Positions 34,193-42,359 of a stretch of 64,000 bases of DNA are shown here, piece after piece. Numbering within the stretch: position 1 is the stretch's first letter; each line of letters starts with the position of its first letter. The position numbers and the translations under genes are program-made. The notes below the pieces were generated by a model. That model was given only the letters and a program-made list of their open reading frames with translations. It made no database searches and was not told where the DNA came from. This DNA comes from Microbacterium abyssi. Lineage in GTDB: Bacteria; Actinomycetota; Actinomycetes; Actinomycetales; Microbacteriaceae. Location of the stretch: assembly GCF_015277895.1 (NCBI RefSeq), contig NZ_CP063815.1, positions 62,001 through 126,000 on the forward strand, written 5' to 3'.

Positions 34193-34947
34193 CCACGATC
34201 GACATCACCCTGAGCGCACCGGTGAATCTGCGCGACCTCGGCGGCATCCCGATCGCCGGCGGCGTGCTCCGCGACAGGTTCGCGATCCGCACCGACGACA
34301 TCGCCTACGTGACCGAAGAGGTCGCCGACGAGCTCGTCACGGCGGGCCTCACCGCGATCATCGACCTGCGCTCGCCGCTGGAGGTCGCCACCACCGGCCG
34401 CGGTCCGTTCGCCGATCGCCCCGTCTCGTACCACCACCTGCCGTTGATCGCCGATGTCGGCGACTCCATGAAGGAGGGCGCGCAGAACCGCCTCGGGCAC
34501 GAGGCGATGGGCGAGATGTACGTCGCTATGGTCGAGCGGGCCGCGCCCCAGCTCGTCACGGCGCTGAACATCATCGCGTACGCGCCCGGCGCGACCGCGT
34601 TCCACTGCGCCGCCGGCCGCGACCGCACCGGCGTGCTCGCCGCGATGCTGCTGCTCGCGCTGGGCGCAGACGACGACGACATCGTCGCCGACTACGCGCG
34701 CACCGGTGAGAACATGGCCGCCATCATGGAGCGGAACCGCCCGGTGATGGGCGCGATGTGGAAGGCGCTCGGCTTCGACATCGACGCGTTCGACGGTCGC
34801 ACGCTGCTGGAGGGATCGATGGAGGTCTCGATGCGGATGCTGCTGACGACACTGCGGGAACGGCACGGCGATGCACTCGCACCGCTGCGCGCCGCCGGTC
34901 TCGGCGACGACACGATCGCGCGGCTGCGCGCCAGGGCGCTGGCGTGA
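34189..34947 (+). CDS. tyrosine-protein phosphatase (DSP-like)
   Basis: 252 residues. Starts with NLRDLGG and IDLRSPLE, and has the P-loop HCAAGRDRTG (CX5R: Cys nucleophile, Arg). This is the Y_phosphatase3 / IphP-like type. Cotranslated with the PhnDCE-like transporter, it could release phosphate from an imported phospho-compound or act on a signalling protein; the sequence does not decide. Confidence 0.85.
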   Translation: MTTIDITLSAPVNLRDLGGIPIAGGVLRDRFAIRTDDIAYVTEEVADELVTAGLTAIIDLRSPLEVATTGRGPFADRPVSYHHLPLIADVGDSMKEGAQNRLGHEAMGEMYVAMVERAAPQLVTALNIIAYAPGATAFHCAAGRDRTGVLAAMLLLALGADDDDIVADYARTGENMAAIMERNRPVMGAMWKALGFDIDAFDGRTLLEGSMEVSMRMLLTTLRERHGDALAPLRAAGLGDDTIARLRARALA

Positions 34948-35573
34948 CGATCGCGGACGCCGGGACCGTCGCGGATGCCGGGGCCGCCCGCCGCGGGCCC
35001 GGCCGCCCGCGCGACGAGGAGATCGACGGGCAGATCATCGCCGCGACGCTCGCCCTCATCGACGCCGAGGCGGAGGTCACGGTCTCGCGGATCGTCGAGC
35101 GCAGCGGCGTGAGCAGGGCGGCGCTGTACCGGCGCTGGCCGGCTCTGACGACACTGGTCGCCGCTGCGCTCGACGTCGGGCGCACCGTCCCGCCGGCAGT
35201 GGATGCCGAGGGCGATCTGCAGGCTGCGGTCATGGGAGCGGTGTTCGGCGACTCGGCGGCCGCGACGGCATCCGGCTATTCCGAGGTGCGGTTCCGGCAT
35301 CGCATCCGTCTGGTGATGGCGGACCGTGCGCTGCAGAAGGCGTACTGGCGCTCGCACGTCTCGCGGCGGCGGGTGCCGGTCGAGGCCGCGCTGCGCCGGG
35401 GCATCGAACGCGGAATCCTGCGCGCCGATCTCGATGTCGAGGCGTGCTTCGACGCCATGGCCGGCGTGGCGTACTACCAGCTGGTCGTCCGCGGCGACCG
35501 CTTCGAGGAGCCGGAGTCCCAGGCGCGCATGAAGGCCGCGCTCGACGTCATCTGGTGCGGCATGCTCGCCTGA
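34944..35573 (+). CDS. TetR-family regulator of the phn-like operon
   Basis: 209 residues. Basic GRPRDEEID before a helix-turn-helix IVERSGVSRAALYRRWPALTTLV (residues about 55-78) and a helical ligand domain. GTG start in the phosphatase stop (GTGA). Being last in the operon, it is likely to respond to the transported compound. Its operator was not identified. Confidence 0.86.
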   Translation: MTIADAGTVADAGAARRGPGRPRDEEIDGQIIAATLALIDAEAEVTVSRIVERSGVSRAALYRRWPALTTLVAAALDVGRTVPPAVDAEGDLQAAVMGAVFGDSAAATASGYSEVRFRHRIRLVMADRALQKAYWRSHVSRRRVPVEAALRRGIERGILRADLDVEACFDAMAGVAYYQLVVRGDRFEEPESQARMKAALDVIWCGMLA

Positions 35574-35624
35574 GCGCCAGGTCGCCGGTCGACGTGCTCA
35601 GGTCACCCGGCGCTGACGCGAAGC

Positions 35625-35659
35625 GGAGGGCGCCGCGGATGCAATCCGCGACGCCCTCC
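35625..35659. terminator. strong bidirectional hairpin between tetR and the CHAT gene
   Basis: GGAGGGCGCCGCGGAT (35625-35640) pairs with ATCCGCGACGCCCTCC (35644-35659) through 15 of 16 positions, loop GCA. It separates the plus-strand phn-like operon from the minus-strand protease operon. The rest of the gap (35574-35804) holds no gene that I accept. Confidence 0.75.
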
Positions 35660-35777
35660 TGAGCAGTCGGTGTCCGTCGCTGCGTCCCCACGCATCCCCA
35701 GAGCGACCGCGTCACCCTCTTGCCCCGGTGGGGCTTCCGCGTGACACCTTCCGATGATCAAGAGCGCACCGGTCGCC

Positions 35778-35790
35778 TCCTGATACATCG
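35778..35790. repeat. 13-bp direct repeat, left edge of the protease module
   Basis: TCCTGATACATCG, identical and in the same orientation at 41265-41277. It lies 15 bp beyond the stop codon of the CHAT gene. Together the two copies bracket the four-gene operon almost exactly. Confidence 0.55.
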
Positions 35791-35804
35791 AATGGAGAAA
35801 TTCC

Positions 35805-38243
35805 TCAGAACCCCGTGCCGTGGCACTGGAACGGCGTGCGCAGTCCGGTCTGCGCGGATGCCGCCGCCAGCGCCGCCGCGGGGGGTTCGCCGGCGCTGAG
35901 TCCGGTGTGCAGGGCGCTGAGCAGCGCGCTCGCCTCGTCGTCCGGTACGAGGGCGGGGGCCGCGATCACGCTCCGGGTGCCGGCGTGCAGCCACACCCTG
36001 GTCATGCCGAGCGCCTCCTCGCCCCAGCGCACCGACGACCGGCCGAGCTCGCACGCCGAGAGCACGACGGTGTCCGGCACGCGCGGGATGAGGTCGATGT
36101 CGTACCCGAACAGCGCACCGTCGGCGAGCTCGAACCCGGCGAACAGCGGGTTGTCGGCGGTATGCCGGCCGTGCGCGGCGATGTGCAGCACGTCGACCTG
36201 CGCGGCCAGGCCGGTCACGGCATCCACCCTGGCGCTCGCGCCGGTCAGCACGGTCGCGCTCTCCCAGACGGATGCCGCGGCGCTCACCTCGTCACCGGCG
36301 CGCGGCACGCGCGGCCCTGCGGCGAAGCCGGCCGAACGCAGGTCGTGGGCGGCATGACGCTCATGCGCCCAGCGCGACATCGAGGTCGCCAGGGTGAACG
36401 GGCGGCCGGCCATGGTGGGCAGCATGGCCCAGGGGATGCCGGCGAGGATGCCGGGAACGGTCAGCACGACGCGGCGGTCGCCGATCAGGGTGCGGGCGGG
36501 GCCGAGGAGCGCGTCGTCGAGGCGTCGCATCCGATCGTCGAGCGCGCGGGCGACGATCCCGGCCATGGGACCGGAGCGGATCGAGGCCGACACGTCGAGG
36601 TCGGCGCGCAGGCCGTCGGCGGCGTGCATGATCGCCGCGTGGTCGAGGCTCACGATCGCGCTGGATGAGGCGGTCGTGACCACGCACAGCATGGTGTCGC
36701 CGGTGTAGACGAAGCAGAGGGCGGCCGTGGCGTCATCGCCGAGCTCGCGCTGCAGTGCGGCGAGGGCGATGCGCGGTCGGGTGTCGCCGGCGCCGGTCGA
36801 GGTCCACTGATGCTCGCGCACGCGGTCGCGCAGCAGGCGGACCCGCTGATGCGTCGACCAGTCCTGACCGGTCAGCTCTGTGCGCAGCATCCGCAGTTCT
36901 CCGAGATCGGCGGCGTGCTCGCTGTCGTGCGGCGGGCGCACCGGGGCGACCTGCTGGCTGAGGTGGCGGGCGCGCTCCGACCAATCGAACAGCACCTCGG
37001 GGTCGCGGCTCTCGCCGGCGGCGGACAGACCGGCGAACACGAGGTTCGTGCCGTGCATCGCGAGGGAGGCCTGCAGGTCGAGGGCGCCGAAGGACTGCTG
37101 CCAGTCGGCGAGCAGATCGAGGCCGTCGGCTGCGTGACGGCGTGCCTTCGCGCGCTGGGAGCGGGACCGCGCGCGTGCGGCGCGGACCTCGGCGGCCCGC
37201 AGTCGCAGCGGAACCGGGGCGTCGTCCGCCAGCCGGATCGCCGGGCTCGGCTCGTCACGGCGGGTCGCGGCGAGAGCGGCGCTCAGGCGCACGGCCGTGG
37301 CCTCGTTCGTGAAGCCGGCGCGCCGCAGCTCTGCGGCGTTCGCGGCGAAGTCCTCGGCGGGCGGGGCGGCGCCGGTATCCAGCTCGGCGTCCAGGCGGAT
37401 CGCGTCACTGCGCGCGGCCCAGCTGTGCGCGCCCAGTGCGCGGAAGCGCCGCGCAGCGGCTTTCGCGACCTGTCGCGCACGCCTCGGGTCGTGCTGGAGG
37501 AGGGAGCGGGCGAGGTGGTACTCGGCCTCGGCGCGGGCCTGGCGCATCCGGGCGGCGCCGAAGGTGGTCGCGACGTCCTCGAGCAGGTGCTCGGCCTCGT
37601 CGACGAGGCCCGCATCGCGCAGCACCTCGGCGCGGTCCAGGTCGCTCATGGCGGCGTTGACCGGGGAGAGGGCGGCGATCACCGGCCGTGACTGCGCCAT
37701 CAGTTCGAGCGCCTCGACGAGGTCGCCGCGCAGCAGGGCGGTGTAGCCGAGGTTGTGCCGCGCTTCGGCGGCGGCTGCCTCTTCGCCGGCATCCTCATAG
37801 ATCGCCACTGCGCGCTCGAGATCTTCCGTGCAGGCGTCGAACGCACGGCGGTGCATGTGCACGACGGATCGGTTCAGGAGGCAGTTCGCCAGGGCCGTCC
37901 CGGTGAGCCGGTCGATGGCGCGAGTGAGCATGGTCTCGGCCTCGTCGAGGCGGCCGGCGCGGGTGAAGAGCACGCCGAGCTGGCCGGCCAGGATCGCCCT
38001 GGTCTCCTCGCCGGCGCCGTCCTGCTCGAGCGCCTCGCGGCAGAGGGCTTCGGCGCGTGCGGGTTCGCCGGTCTGCGCGAGCACATACGCGGTGGTGCCG
38101 GCGATGCGTGCGCGCAGGTCGGCATCGCCGACTTCGGCTGCAGCCGCCGCCGCGCGGCCGAGCAGACGTCGCGCCTCGGGGTAACGCTGTGCGTTCGATG
38201 CCGCGCGCCCGCGCTCGTACAGCTCACGAGCAGAATTCCCCAT
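35805..38243 (-). CDS. TPR-CHAT protein (caspase-like protease)
   Basis: 812 residues. The N-terminal two thirds are alpha-helical TPR-like repeats (ARELYERGRAASNAQRYPEARRLLGRA, then EARHNLGYTALLRGDLVEALELM). The C-terminal CHAT domain (about 560-812) keeps the caspase-type dyad: His691 in HIAAHGRHT and Cys731 in VLSACELGRSS, with ALGMTRVWLHAGTRSVIA after it. Such proteins are proteases switched on by partners binding the TPR part. Last gene of the sigma / small protein / S8 protease / CHAT operon. The ATG at 38243 starts the TPR part; ribosome binding site is weak. Target is unknown. Confidence 0.85.
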   Translation of the reverse strand: MGNSARELYERGRAASNAQRYPEARRLLGRAAAAAAEVGDADLRARIAGTTAYVLAQTGEPARAEALCREALEQDGAGEETRAILAGQLGVLFTRAGRLDEAETMLTRAIDRLTGTALANCLLNRSVVHMHRRAFDACTEDLERAVAIYEDAGEEAAAAEARHNLGYTALLRGDLVEALELMAQSRPVIAALSPVNAAMSDLDRAEVLRDAGLVDEAEHLLEDVATTFGAARMRQARAEAEYHLARSLLQHDPRRARQVAKAAARRFRALGAHSWAARSDAIRLDAELDTGAAPPAEDFAANAAELRRAGFTNEATAVRLSAALAATRRDEPSPAIRLADDAPVPLRLRAAEVRAARARSRSQRAKARRHAADGLDLLADWQQSFGALDLQASLAMHGTNLVFAGLSAAGESRDPEVLFDWSERARHLSQQVAPVRPPHDSEHAADLGELRMLRTELTGQDWSTHQRVRLLRDRVREHQWTSTGAGDTRPRIALAALQRELGDDATAALCFVYTGDTMLCVVTTASSSAIVSLDHAAIMHAADGLRADLDVSASIRSGPMAGIVARALDDRMRRLDDALLGPARTLIGDRRVVLTVPGILAGIPWAMLPTMAGRPFTLATSMSRWAHERHAAHDLRSAGFAAGPRVPRAGDEVSAAASVWESATVLTGASARVDAVTGLAAQVDVLHIAAHGRHTADNPLFAGFELADGALFGYDIDLIPRVPDTVVLSACELGRSSVRWGEEALGMTRVWLHAGTRSVIAAPALVPDDEASALLSALHTGLSAGEPPAAALAAASAQTGLRTPFQCHGTGF

Positions 38244-38309
38244 CCGTTCAGGATGCCCTGTCCGGTGCCTGCGCGGAAGCGGCGACTTCCGTGCGAGGCG
38301 TTGCGGGCG

Positions 38310-38370
38310 GGTCGTTGAGCGAGCGGAGCGAGACGAAACGGGGTGAGCGAGCCGGAGGCGAGTCGAAGCC
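38310..38370. repeat. composite inverted repeat, unit 1
   Basis: Starts GGTCGTTGAGCGAGCGGAGC and contains GACGAAACGGGG and GAGTCGAAGCC. Related units lie at 38388-38465 (opposite orientation), 38488-38521 and 51306-51468. Together units 1-3 fill most of the 294-bp gap between the two protease genes, which otherwise shows nothing. Confidence 0.75.
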
Positions 38371-38387
38371 ACTCGTGCGGGTGTTGA

Positions 38388-38465
38388 GGCTTCGACTCCT
38401 CGCTGCGCTCGTCGCTCAGCCCGTTTCGTCTTCGGCGGCTGCGCCGCCTGCGCTCAACGACCCGC
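38388..38465. repeat. composite inverted repeat, unit 2 (inverted)
   Basis: GGCTTCGACTCCTCGCTGCG followed by CCGTTTCGTC and ending GCTCAACGACCCGC, the reverse complement type of units 1 and 3. Units 1 and 2 could pair over some 50 bp and act as a terminator or mRNA-stability element inside the operon. Confidence 0.75.
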
Positions 38466-38487
38466 GGGGACGGCGACGACTCTGGTC

Positions 38488-38521
38488 GCGGGTCGTTGAG
38501 CGAGCGGAGCGAATCGAAGCC
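38488..38521. repeat. composite inverted repeat, unit 3
   Basis: CGCGGGTCGTTGAGCGAGCG then GAGCGAATCGAAGCC, same orientation as unit 1 but shortened. It ends 17 bp from the stop of the subtilisin-like gene. Confidence 0.7.
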
Positions 38522-38537
38522 GCGCCAGGCGTACCGC

Positions 38538-40115
38538 TCAGCCGAGCGGGGCGTCGGGCGGCAGCGCGGCGAGCACCTCGCTGACGGCCTTCTTCGTCGC
38601 CGACGCGGATGCCGCAGCATCCAGCGGCAGCGCCCCCAGCAGCGCCGCGACCTTCCCCGCGACGTAGGGAGCTGCGAACGATGTGCCGCTCCACGCGACG
38701 AAACCGCCGCGGTAGTCGTCGGGGTCGACGGTCTGCCGTTCGAACCCGTCGAAGTCCGCCCGCGTCGCCGCCTGCGTGCCACCGGTGAACGCCGGAGTCG
38801 TCGAGACGACCATCGCGCCCGGAGCATAGGTGCGCACCCACGGGCCGACGTTCGAGAACAGCGCGAGCGACCGTCGCGACGGGTTCAGCGCCCCGACCGA
38901 CACCAGCGGCACGGCCTTGTCCGGCCTCAGACCGTTGTCGGCTCCCGGCCACGCCCACAGCGACGCGGGGAACGAAGGGCGATCGATCGCATCGTTGCCC
39001 GCCGAGCAGATCACGACCGTGCCCAGCGACCGCGCGGTGTGCAGCAGCTCGTGCAGCACGAGCGAGAACTGTCCGTCCAGCGGCGTCTCGTGGTAATACC
39101 CGAGCGACAGGTTCAGCACGTCGACCGGATGCCCGCCGTCGTCGCCCTCCACGAACCGCCGCTGCAGCTCGATCACGGCTGCGAGCGCCTGCAGGAACGT
39201 GCTCTCGTCCACCACGCCGAGAGAATTCGCGATCCGGATCGAGAGGATGTCGGCATCCGGCGCCGTCTGGCGGATCAGTCCCGCGATGAACGTGCCGTGC
39301 CCCGCCACCGCGTCGATCTCGCCGTCGAGCTGGCCGTACAGATCCGGGTACCGCTCCGGGTCGTCGTCGCCGGTGAGCCCGACCGGCACCCCGTCGAGGT
39401 CGATCGACCTGGTCACGATGGAGTCGGGCAACCACTCGTGCTCGCCGCATCCAGTGTCCAGCACCGCCACGACGACGCGCCGGTCCTTGTCCGCGAGCCG
39501 GCTGCGCACCGGAGCCGCCCCGATCCACGCGATCGGCTGCCGACCGCCACGCCCCGGTTCGAGGTAGTCGTCGCTGCCGACGGTGCCCGCCCCACGCACC
39601 GGGTTGGTGCGGGTGAACGGGTTCGTCCTGGTGAACGGGTTGGTGCGGGTGAACGGGTTGAGGCCCACCGGATCGATGGCCAGCACGTGCTCGAGGCTCG
39701 CCCTGGGCATCGGCCCGCCGACGATCCGCCGCGCCCGCTGCAGCACCCGCCACGCGTCTGGCGGGACGGGCGACTCTCCCTCACGCGGGATCTCCGGCGT
39801 CGTCAGCACCGCACGGTGCACGCCCGGGATGCCGGGCAGCATCTGCGCGCCGCGACCGGAGCGCACGACGTCCGCGTCCTCGACCTCCAGGTTCCAGCCG
39901 AACGAGCCGGCGGCCTGTGTCAGTGCGCGGATGTCGCGGTCGTACGCACCGTTCTCACCGTCCAGATTCGCGGAGATGAGCATCCGGTCGGGCAGATACG
40001 CGGTGGGGAAGGCGCGGATGCCGTCTACCGGCTCCACGGTCGGATCCAGCGCCGCGCCGCGGGGGATCGACCCCTCCGCACGGTCCTGCCAACTCCACTT
40101 ATCGGGCTGCGCCAT
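38538..40115 (-). CDS. subtilisin-like serine protease (S8)
   Basis: 525 residues without signal peptide. The S8 triad is complete: Asp220 in VVVAVLDTGCGEHEW, His273 in AVAGHGTFIAG, Ser479 in WSGTSFAAPYVAGK; oxyanion Asn in VICSAGND. Residues 1-200 are an N-terminal region of unknown fold, ending with three perfect NPFTRT repeats (153-170) that may be a flexible linker or a cleavage site. Lack of a secretion signal points to action inside the cell. It stands between the small protein gene and the TPR-CHAT gene, suggesting a two-protease cascade; which one is upstream is unknown. Confidence 0.88.
   Translation of the reverse strand: MAQPDKWSWQDRAEGSIPRGAALDPTVEPVDGIRAFPTAYLPDRMLISANLDGENGAYDRDIRALTQAAGSFGWNLEVEDADVVRSGRGAQMLPGIPGVHRAVLTTPEIPREGESPVPPDAWRVLQRARRIVGGPMPRASLEHVLAIDPVGLNPFTRTNPFTRTNPFTRTNPVRGAGTVGSDDYLEPGRGGRQPIAWIGAAPVRSRLADKDRRVVVAVLDTGCGEHEWLPDSIVTRSIDLDGVPVGLTGDDDPERYPDLYGQLDGEIDAVAGHGTFIAGLIRQTAPDADILSIRIANSLGVVDESTFLQALAAVIELQRRFVEGDDGGHPVDVLNLSLGYYHETPLDGQFSLVLHELLHTARSLGTVVICSAGNDAIDRPSFPASLWAWPGADNGLRPDKAVPLVSVGALNPSRRSLALFSNVGPWVRTYAPGAMVVSTTPAFTGGTQAATRADFDGFERQTVDPDDYRGGFVAWSGTSFAAPYVAGKVAALLGALPLDAAASASATKKAVSEVLAALPPDAPLG
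39602..39659. repeat. 18-bp tandem repeat coding for (NPFTRT)3
   Basis: Three and a third units of 18 bp inside the S8 protease gene. The protein repeats are perfect although the middle DNA unit uses different Arg and Thr codons, so the peptide, not just the DNA, seems to be conserved. Confidence 0.85.
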
Positions 40116-40146
40116 CGCTTTCCCTCTCGGTTCGACGCTTCAGTCC

Positions 40147-40611
40147 TCACACCTCGAAGTGCGGTGTGAGCAGATCCTTCTGGTCGCCGCCGACGACGAG
40201 GCGTACGCGGCTGAGCCCCGGCGCGACATCCTCGAACGCGAAGCGCCCCTGGTCGTCGGGGGCGGTGGTCCAGGTGCGGTCGTCCTGGGTGAGGCGCACC
40301 TCGACGGCGCCGGCATCCACCCAGCCGTCCACGCGCCGGCGGCCGCGTTCGGTGTGCGTCACGTGCAGCAGGATGGTCGCCGACCCGTCGCTGAACTGGA
40401 GCGTCGTCGTCTCGCCGTCGCCGCGCTCGCCCTCGCCGCCGCGAACCTCGGCCTCGGCGTTCTCGATCAGGGTGAGCAGCGCGTACTCGCGTGAGATGTC
40501 GGACACGGCGATCGCCGCGATCACGCGGTCGACGAGATCGCGCGGAACGGGGTCGATCTCGCCCGCGGCCGTGCGCAGTCTTGCGAACAGCTCTGCGTCG
40601 GTGTCAGCCAT
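40147..40611 (-). CDS. small protein of the protease operon, unknown function
   Basis: 154 residues. A helical N-terminal part (LRTAAGEIDPVPRDLVDRVIAAIAV) resembles short anti-sigma or sigma-associated proteins; the C-terminal half looks like a beta-sandwich of the carboxypeptidase-regulatory/Ig-like kind (VDAGAVEVRLTQDDRTWTTAPDDQGRFAFEDVAPGLSRVRLVV). Its ATG overlaps the sigma gene by 8 bp and the S8 gene starts 31 bp after its stop. It could be a non-membrane anti-sigma factor or a sensor or substrate of the proteases; this is inference. Confidence 0.7.
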   Translation of the reverse strand: MADTDAELFARLRTAAGEIDPVPRDLVDRVIAAIAVSDISREYALLTLIENAEAEVRGGEGERGDGETTTLQFSDGSATILLHVTHTERGRRRVDGWVDAGAVEVRLTQDDRTWTTAPDDQGRFAFEDVAPGLSRVRLVVGGDQKDLLTPHFEV

Positions 40612-41221
40612 CGCCGGTCCCCTCGGTCGAGTATCCGTCGCGCGTCAGCTGAGTGCGTAATTTGACCAGGCAGCGTCGGCGGGTCGGGCCGATGCTGCCG
40701 ACCGGCATCTCGAGCTGAGTGGCCAGCGTGGCGTAGTCGGGGCGATCCTCGAACGCGACGACGCGCAGCAGCCGGCGGCAGCGCTCATCAAGGGCGGCGA
40801 CAGCCTCCCACATGCGGCGCGACTCATCGGATGCCGCGACTTCGGACTCCGCGGATTCCTGTGCCGGCAGCAGCGGCTCGAGAACCTCGTCGGCCACGGC
40901 ATCCGCTCGCCTTCGCCGGGTGGAGACCTTCCACGCCTCGCGGCGCGCGGTCGTCGTGAGCCAGCCGGAGATCGCACGGAAGTCGGCGATCTTCTCGTGG
41001 CTGCGCACGAGGGCGAGCCACGTCGACTGCACGACATCCTCGGCGAGGGCGCGATCGACGCCGTATGCGCGCACGACGTGCCACAGTACGGGCGTCATGA
41101 GGCGCACCAGGTCGTCCATGGCGCGCACATTGCCGGAACGCCAGTCGGCGAACAGATCGGCCGCACGCTCCCACCGCGCCGAACCGTCACTGACAGCGCC
41201 CCCGGGTGAAGGGTCGGTCAT
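40604..41221 (-). CDS. ECF-type RNA polymerase sigma factor of the protease operon
   Basis: 205 residues from the ATG at 41221. Region 2: LFADWRSGNVRAMDDLVRLMTPVLWHVVRAYGVDRALAEDVVQSTWLALVRS; region 4: LDERCRRLLRVVAFEDRPDYATLATQLEMPVGSIGPTRRRCLVKLR. First gene of the operon. Starts at 41230, 41254 (GTG, with AGGAAAA upstream) and 41275 are also in frame and cannot be ruled out. A sigma factor heading a protease pair suggests that the system controls its own expression or a set of downstream genes. Confidence 0.87.
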   Translation of the reverse strand: MTDPSPGGAVSDGSARWERAADLFADWRSGNVRAMDDLVRLMTPVLWHVVRAYGVDRALAEDVVQSTWLALVRSHEKIADFRAISGWLTTTARREAWKVSTRRRRADAVADEVLEPLLPAQESAESEVAASDESRRMWEAVAALDERCRRLLRVVAFEDRPDYATLATQLEMPVGSIGPTRRRCLVKLRTQLTRDGYSTEGTGDG

Positions 41222-41264
41222 GAAGATCATTGTGCTCACACCTACCAGGAGCACGGCAAGCTTT

Positions 41265-41277
41265 TCCTGATACATCG
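41265..41277. repeat. 13-bp direct repeat, right edge of the protease module
   Basis: Second copy of TCCTGATACATCG (see 35778-35790). It lies in the gap between the sigma gene and the SCO4848-like gene, close to both promoters. On the minus strand both copies read ATGTATCAGGA and weak similarity continues for about 20 bp. Confidence 0.55.
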
Positions 41278-41295
41278 GGCGCTTAGGCTGGAGCG

Positions 41296-41514
41296 GTGAT
41301 CGCCCTCGCCGTGCTGCTCTTCCTCAACGCCGCCTTCAACGTGGTCGTGTGGCCGCAGTTCTACAAGCGGGTCGCTCGCGACCCGCGGGCCCGGGATGCC
41401 GAGGGCAGGGCCACCGCGTTCCTCAAGGTGCACGCGGTGCTGATCGCGGTCGCGCTGGTGCTCGCACTGGTCTCGGTGATCGCCGGAATCGCCGCGCTCG
41501 CCGGGGCGCTGTAG
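41296..41514 (+). CDS. SCO4848-family small membrane protein
   Basis: 72 residues with two helices and the conserved middle NVVVWPQFYKRVARDPRA...GRATAFLKVH of this actinobacterial family. GTG start at 41296; TAGGCT (41284-41289) ends 6 nt before it, so the mRNA is probably leaderless. Function unknown. Confidence 0.85.
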   Translation: MIALAVLLFLNAAFNVVVWPQFYKRVARDPRARDAEGRATAFLKVHAVLIAVALVLALVSVIAGIAALAGAL

Positions 41515-41540
41515 CCGCGGCATCCGCCCGCGTCACGCCA

Positions 41541-42344
41541 TCAGGCACGGGCGACCGGCTGCTGCAGCTCGGTGACCCAGTCGGACTGATCGTCTGAGAC
41601 CGCCCGCACGTACAGCTCGCGGCAGGGGCCGGCGGGAACGAAGCCGCGGGCGATGATCTCGGCATGGATCGCCTGCCAGCTGTCGGCGATGCCCGCCATC
41701 GATCCGAGATGGATGCCGCAGACGGCAGCGTCCTCGGCGGGGAGCTCCACGATCTCGAACCCGTCGCGCTCGGGGCCGCTGTACGCGTACCCGGCGACGA
41801 TCGAGACGCCATCCTCGACGTTCTCGTACTGCGCGATCGGCGTCTCCAGCGCGCCGCGCAGATCGCCGATGATCTCCGCGACGGCATCGAACGCCGGCCC
41901 GACGACACCCGCGACGTCGGGTTGTGAGGCCACGACCGCGCGCTGCGCGGCGAGGCGGACGGCGGGCAGGGGCTTCTCGATGATCTCGATCTGGGACATC
42001 TGGTTCTCCTTCTCGATGAGGTGGAGCCTCCGCTCGACGTCGACGAGTCGTTCGGCCGCGATCCGGTGCTCGTCCTCGACCTCTGCGCGGCGCACACGCA
42101 GCAGCGCGCCGATGCGATCGGCGTCGACGCCCTGCTCGAGGATCATCGTGATGTGATCCAGGCCGAAGCCGAGCTGACGGAGCGCCACGATCCGGTGCAG
42201 CCTTTCGAGCTGCGACGGATCATAGGAGCGGTAGCCGCTGAACTCGTCCACGTGAGCGGGCACGAGCAATCCGGCGGTGTCCCAATGCCTCAGCATCCGG
42301 TGGGTCACCTGGCCGATCTGCGCGAACGCTCCGATGGACAGCAT
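41541..42344 (-). CDS. MerR-family regulator with GyrI-like effector domain
   Basis: 267 residues. MerR helix-turn-helix at the N-terminus (SIGAFAQIGQVTHRMLRHWDTAGLLVPA.....GYRSY), a dimerisation helix (res 75-113), and a C-terminal GyrI/AraC-type ligand domain (FEIVELPAEDAAVCGIHLG). Resembles BmrR/TipA-like multidrug sensors. A palindrome beside a TTGACC box lies directly upstream, indicating autoregulation. Confidence 0.88.
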   Translation of the reverse strand: MLSIGAFAQIGQVTHRMLRHWDTAGLLVPAHVDEFSGYRSYDPSQLERLHRIVALRQLGFGLDHITMILEQGVDADRIGALLRVRRAEVEDEHRIAAERLVDVERRLHLIEKENQMSQIEIIEKPLPAVRLAAQRAVVASQPDVAGVVGPAFDAVAEIIGDLRGALETPIAQYENVEDGVSIVAGYAYSGPERDGFEIVELPAEDAAVCGIHLGSMAGIADSWQAIHAEIIARGFVPAGPCRELYVRAVSDDQSDWVTELQQPVARA

Positions 42345-42359
42345 GCTTCCGTTCTCCTG

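Noticed and set aside
35603..35788. small open frame downstream of the CHAT gene starting MYQEATGALLII
   Set aside because: The strong terminator hairpin lies inside it and it has no recognised homology; its start coincides with the 13-bp repeat.
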